From CG10-46-32 sp964606465 (GTDB taxonomy: Bacteria; Patescibacteriota; Patescibacteriia; UBA2169), in NCBI GenBank assembly GCA_964606465.1, contig CAZSGI010000034.1, positions 1-7,919 of the forward strand: a DNA stretch of 7,919 bases, given 5' to 3'. The position numbers were made by a program, and so were the translations under genes. Shown piece after piece: positions 6,410 through 7,919 of this stretch (position 1 is its first letter; each line of letters opens with the position of its first letter). The notes under the pieces are model-generated. The model did no database searches. It worked only from the letters and a program-made list of their open reading frames with translations, and had not been told where the DNA came from.

Positions 6410-7536
6410 TTCTGCAAGAGCTGTTTGATGTGCGCGATTGCCTCGCCGCTTGAGCGTGCTCCAATGGAGCAGGAAACGAGGTTTCTGCTCCCGAACGCGC
6501 CGAGCCGGGAAAGCGAACGCCGCAAATCCAAAGAAGGCTCGTGCGTGTGCACCACCGCCCGATACGCGCCGCGAGCAGGGTACACAACGGCAATGGCGCG
6601 CGAAGGGGGCGCGTGCTGGAGCACCTCGTCCAGCACGTCCAAGAGATCACGCTCGTTGGTCGTGGTGCGCTCAAAGTCTTCGGCTGAAACCGCGACCCAG
6701 GACAGGTCCGCGCCGTCATCTGTCGAAAAATTCGCGAGCATCCTGCCCCACAGCTGCAGCGCGCTTACCGGCTTATTGTAGTAGAGTTGCTTGATAATCT
6801 CGGAGCGGTCAGCCCCACGGCTCACGAGCTCGCTCGCAATGGCCAGGGTCCTCGGGGTGATGTTCGGGGTCTGGAAGCTGCGGCTCTCATTGATGATGCC
6901 GGCAAGCAGGCACGTGGCAAGCGGCCCGTCAAGCAATTCCGGGCCCAGGTGCTGGATGAGGGTGAACAGAATTTCGCTGGTTGCAACCGCGCTCATCTCC
7001 ACCAGGTTGATCTGGCCGAAGCGTTCGTTCTCCGGCTGGTGGTCTATGTTGATGATGTCCGTGTGGTAGAAGAACTCCGCGTGCTCGTCGTACACGCGGC
7101 CCAAGGATTCCAAATCGCAGGAATCCAGGACCACGATGGTGTCGTAGGGGTACGTTGCTTGCCGCTGCTTCATCTCACCCACGGCCAAGCCCGGCTCTTT
7201 GGGAAAGATGCGGATAGCAAGCTTGCCGCCGCGCGCGTCGTACGTCAAACCGTTGATGGTGTCATGGTTCAAATCAAATTCCAACGTGATGTCTGATTTC
7301 CGCGCCAGCTCATGCCTGATGGATCCATACTCCGGAAGAAACCCAAACCGCTCGGGCAGGGCAAAGCGGCTTGCGTCAATGGCAATGTCCGCCTTTTTTC
7401 CCATGCGGCGCGCGAGCAAGCGAAAGGTGAGAGCGCTCCCCAGGCAGTCCCCGGACGGGTTGGCTCTGGTGGTGATGAGGATGTGTTTTTTGTGTTGCAG
7501 CGCTTTCGCAATCTGCTGGATGGTCTCAAGCGGCAT
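6406..7536 (-). CDS. DHH-family phosphoesterase, NrnA-like, with altered metal-ligand residues
   Basis: This 376-residue protein has the DHH/DHHA1 fold of NrnA-type nanoRNases and pAp phosphatases. Motif I is TTRANPSGDCLGS (residues 22-34), motif II VLDSCD (136-141), motif III IDHQPENERFG (164-174), motif IV LAGIINESRSF (211-221). Against the canonical forms (H-x-N-P-D-G-D, D, D-H-H, T-G-I-x-x-D-T), the His is Arg24, the first Asp Ser28, the second His of DHH Gln167 and the last Asp Glu217. Asp30, Asp138, Asp165 and His166 remain. About 40 residues between motifs I and II (76-118) are an addition relative to short NrnA proteins, a layout I recall from Patescibacteria. The C-terminal DHHA1 part (from about 300) lacks a clear GGGH; the equivalent region reads GAFGSRN at 346-352. 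Function could be retained with one metal, altered, or lost, so the specific substrate is left open. The gene has its own promoter upstream and no Shine-Dalgarno. Confidence 0.85.
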   Translation of the reverse strand: MPLETIQQIAKALQHKKHILITTRANPSGDCLGSALTFRLLARRMGKKADIAIDASRFALPERFGFLPEYGSIRHELARKSDITLEFDLNHDTINGLTYDARGGKLAIRIFPKEPGLAVGEMKQRQATYPYDTIVVLDSCDLESLGRVYDEHAEFFYHTDIINIDHQPENERFGQINLVEMSAVATSEILFTLIQHLGPELLDGPLATCLLAGIINESRSFQTPNITPRTLAIASELVSRGADRSEIIKQLYYNKPVSALQLWGRMLANFSTDDGADLSWVAVSAEDFERTTTNERDLLDVLDEVLQHAPPSRAIAVVYPARGAYRAVVHTHEPSLDLRRSLSRLGAFGSRNLVSCSIGARSSGEAIAHIKQLLQN

Positions 7537-7557
7537 GCTTTGTTTCGTTAAGGGGTA

Positions 7558-7586
7558 AGCATACTGCTAATGGGGGGTGGTGTCAA
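7558..7586 (-). promoter_or_regulatory. Candidate promoter of the DHH phosphoesterase gene (TTGACA, 17 bp, TATGCT)
   Basis: On the minus strand a perfect -35 TTGACA (7581-7586) and a -10 TATGCT (7558-7563, 4 of 6) are exactly 17 bp apart, across a C-rich spacer. The predicted start near 7551 leaves about 14 nt before the ATG at 7536, with no purine-rich ribosome binding site in that leader. Confidence 0.7.
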
Positions 7587-7625
7587 TCTTGAGTGCGCGG
7601 TTTAACGTTTACATCAAGGCGAACA

Positions 7626-7654
7626 TTGATTTTCCGCGAGAAATGGCGTACCGT
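7626..7654 (+). promoter_or_regulatory. Weak candidate promoter of the beta-helix protein gene (TTGATT, 17 bp, TACCGT)
   Basis: TTGATT (7626-7631) and TACCGT (7649-7654) are 17 bp apart on the plus strand. The -10 keeps only the key T, A and final T. A start about 7 nt later falls at 7660-7662, immediately before the ATG at 7663. The match is weak by itself and is listed because the spacing and the position relative to the gene are right. Confidence 0.3.
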
Positions 7655-7662
7655 AGGTGTAT

Positions 7663-7919
7663 ATGGAGGGAGGCAATCACCGTACGATTGGACTGATGTT
7701 CTGCTGTACCGTTTTCGCGGCCGGACTTTTTGCGTTTGCGTTGCTGTGGGCGCATCCGGCTCATGCAGCCACCACATTGGATGGATTTCCAAGCGGCGCT
7801 GGCGGCTTAATGAGCCTCGCAAACAGTCCGTACATTGTTACCGGGACCATCAGCGTGGGCGCGGGCCAACTTCTCACCATTGAGCCCGGGGTCGTGGTCA
7901 AGATGCAGCCCGGAACCGG
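7663..7919 (+). CDS. Secreted protein with signal peptide and start of a parallel beta-helix, 3'-truncated
   Basis: The frame from ATG 7663 is open to the window end, giving 85 residues, and is closed upstream by TAG at 7654-7656. A GTG at 7657 is the only other upstream start. Residues 1-10 form a short n-region with His6 and Arg7, and 11-30 are hydrophobic (LMFCCTVFAAGLFAFALLWA). The AHA at 33-35 is a typical signal peptidase I site, so the mature protein would begin at Ala36. After a Gly/Ser-rich stretch, residues about 54-84 (SPYIVTGTISVGAGQLLTIE, then PGVVVKMQPGT) match the opening coil of right-handed parallel beta-helix proteins, which commonly read SPYxVxGxhxVxxGxxLTIEPGVxVK. Such proteins are usually large and exported or cell-surface. 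Domains beyond the first coil, any sorting signal and the function cannot be seen. A strong SD-like GGAGGGAGG lies just inside the gene, not ahead of it. Confidence 0.78.
   Translation, partial: MEGGNHRTIGLMFCCTVFAAGLFAFALLWAHPAHAATTLDGFPSGAGGLMSLANSPYIVTGTISVGAGQLLTIEPGVVVKMQPGT

Noticed and set aside
6612..6637. Perfect 8-bp inverted repeat with a 10-nt loop inside the DHH gene
   Set aside because: It lies in coding sequence with no adjacent T-run, promoter or gene end; GC-rich codons make such a match plausible by chance.
5425..6781. Long plus-strand open frames opposite cca and the tRNA (244 and 339 codons)
   Set aside because: They are antisense to well-supported genes, one runs through the tRNA, and their predicted proteins show no domain pattern; GC-rich coding sequence commonly gives such shadow frames.
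7593..7883. Plus-strand 96-codon frame at the right edge
   Set aside because: It overlaps the signal-peptide and beta-helix frame in a different phase, is Arg/Ser-rich, and has no recognisable features.
1..7919. CRISPR array, insertion sequence, prophage or toxin-antitoxin system
   Set aside because: I found no regularly spaced repeats, terminal inverted repeats, transposase or integrase motifs, nor small paired ORFs outside housekeeping genes.

Overview
The window looks like a stretch of core bacterial chromosome, not a mobile or defence island. I see no transposase, integrase, CRISPR array or phage gene. Genes are tightly packed, with 4-bp and 17-bp overlaps and no gap above about 130 bp. 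Shine-Dalgarno sites are weak or absent. The DHH-family protein has a layout (an extra segment between motifs I and II, and a degenerate C-terminal domain) that I associate with Candidate Phyla Radiation / Patescibacteria genomes, perhaps Parcubacteria. That assignment is an inference from gene content and protein style, at moderate confidence.

Layout: positions 1-2976 hold two plus-strand replication genes: the 3' part of polA (DNA polymerase I, whose N-terminal 5'-nuclease domain lies outside the window) and holA (clamp-loader delta subunit), 15 bp apart. They converge, with an 8-bp gap, on a minus-strand block covering 2985-7536. Read in its own direction, that block is a DHH-family phosphoesterase (NrnA-like), tRNA-Ile(UAU), cca, an RluD-type rRNA pseudouridine synthase, gmk and rpsT. 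The tRNA and rpsT each have a plausible promoter overlapping the end of the preceding gene. A short hairpin separates the tRNA from cca, and a promoter lies across or next to it. At the right edge, divergent from the DHH gene, begins a secreted protein with a signal peptide and the first strands of a parallel beta-helix; it is cut by the window end.

How the genes fit together: polA and holA belong to replication and repair. The tRNA, cca, rluD-like and rpsT genes belong to translation (tRNA supply, 3'-end maturation, rRNA modification, ribosomal protein). gmk feeds GTP synthesis, and the DHH protein would be expected to degrade nanoRNA or pAp if active.

The points most worth a second look are the unmodified-looking UAU anticodon of the tRNA-Ile, the substitutions at canonical metal-ligand positions in the DHH protein, the P-loop variant of Gmk, and a run of promoters that place transcription starts within about 15 nt of start codons lacking Shine-Dalgarno sites. 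I found no convincing new multi-gene system.
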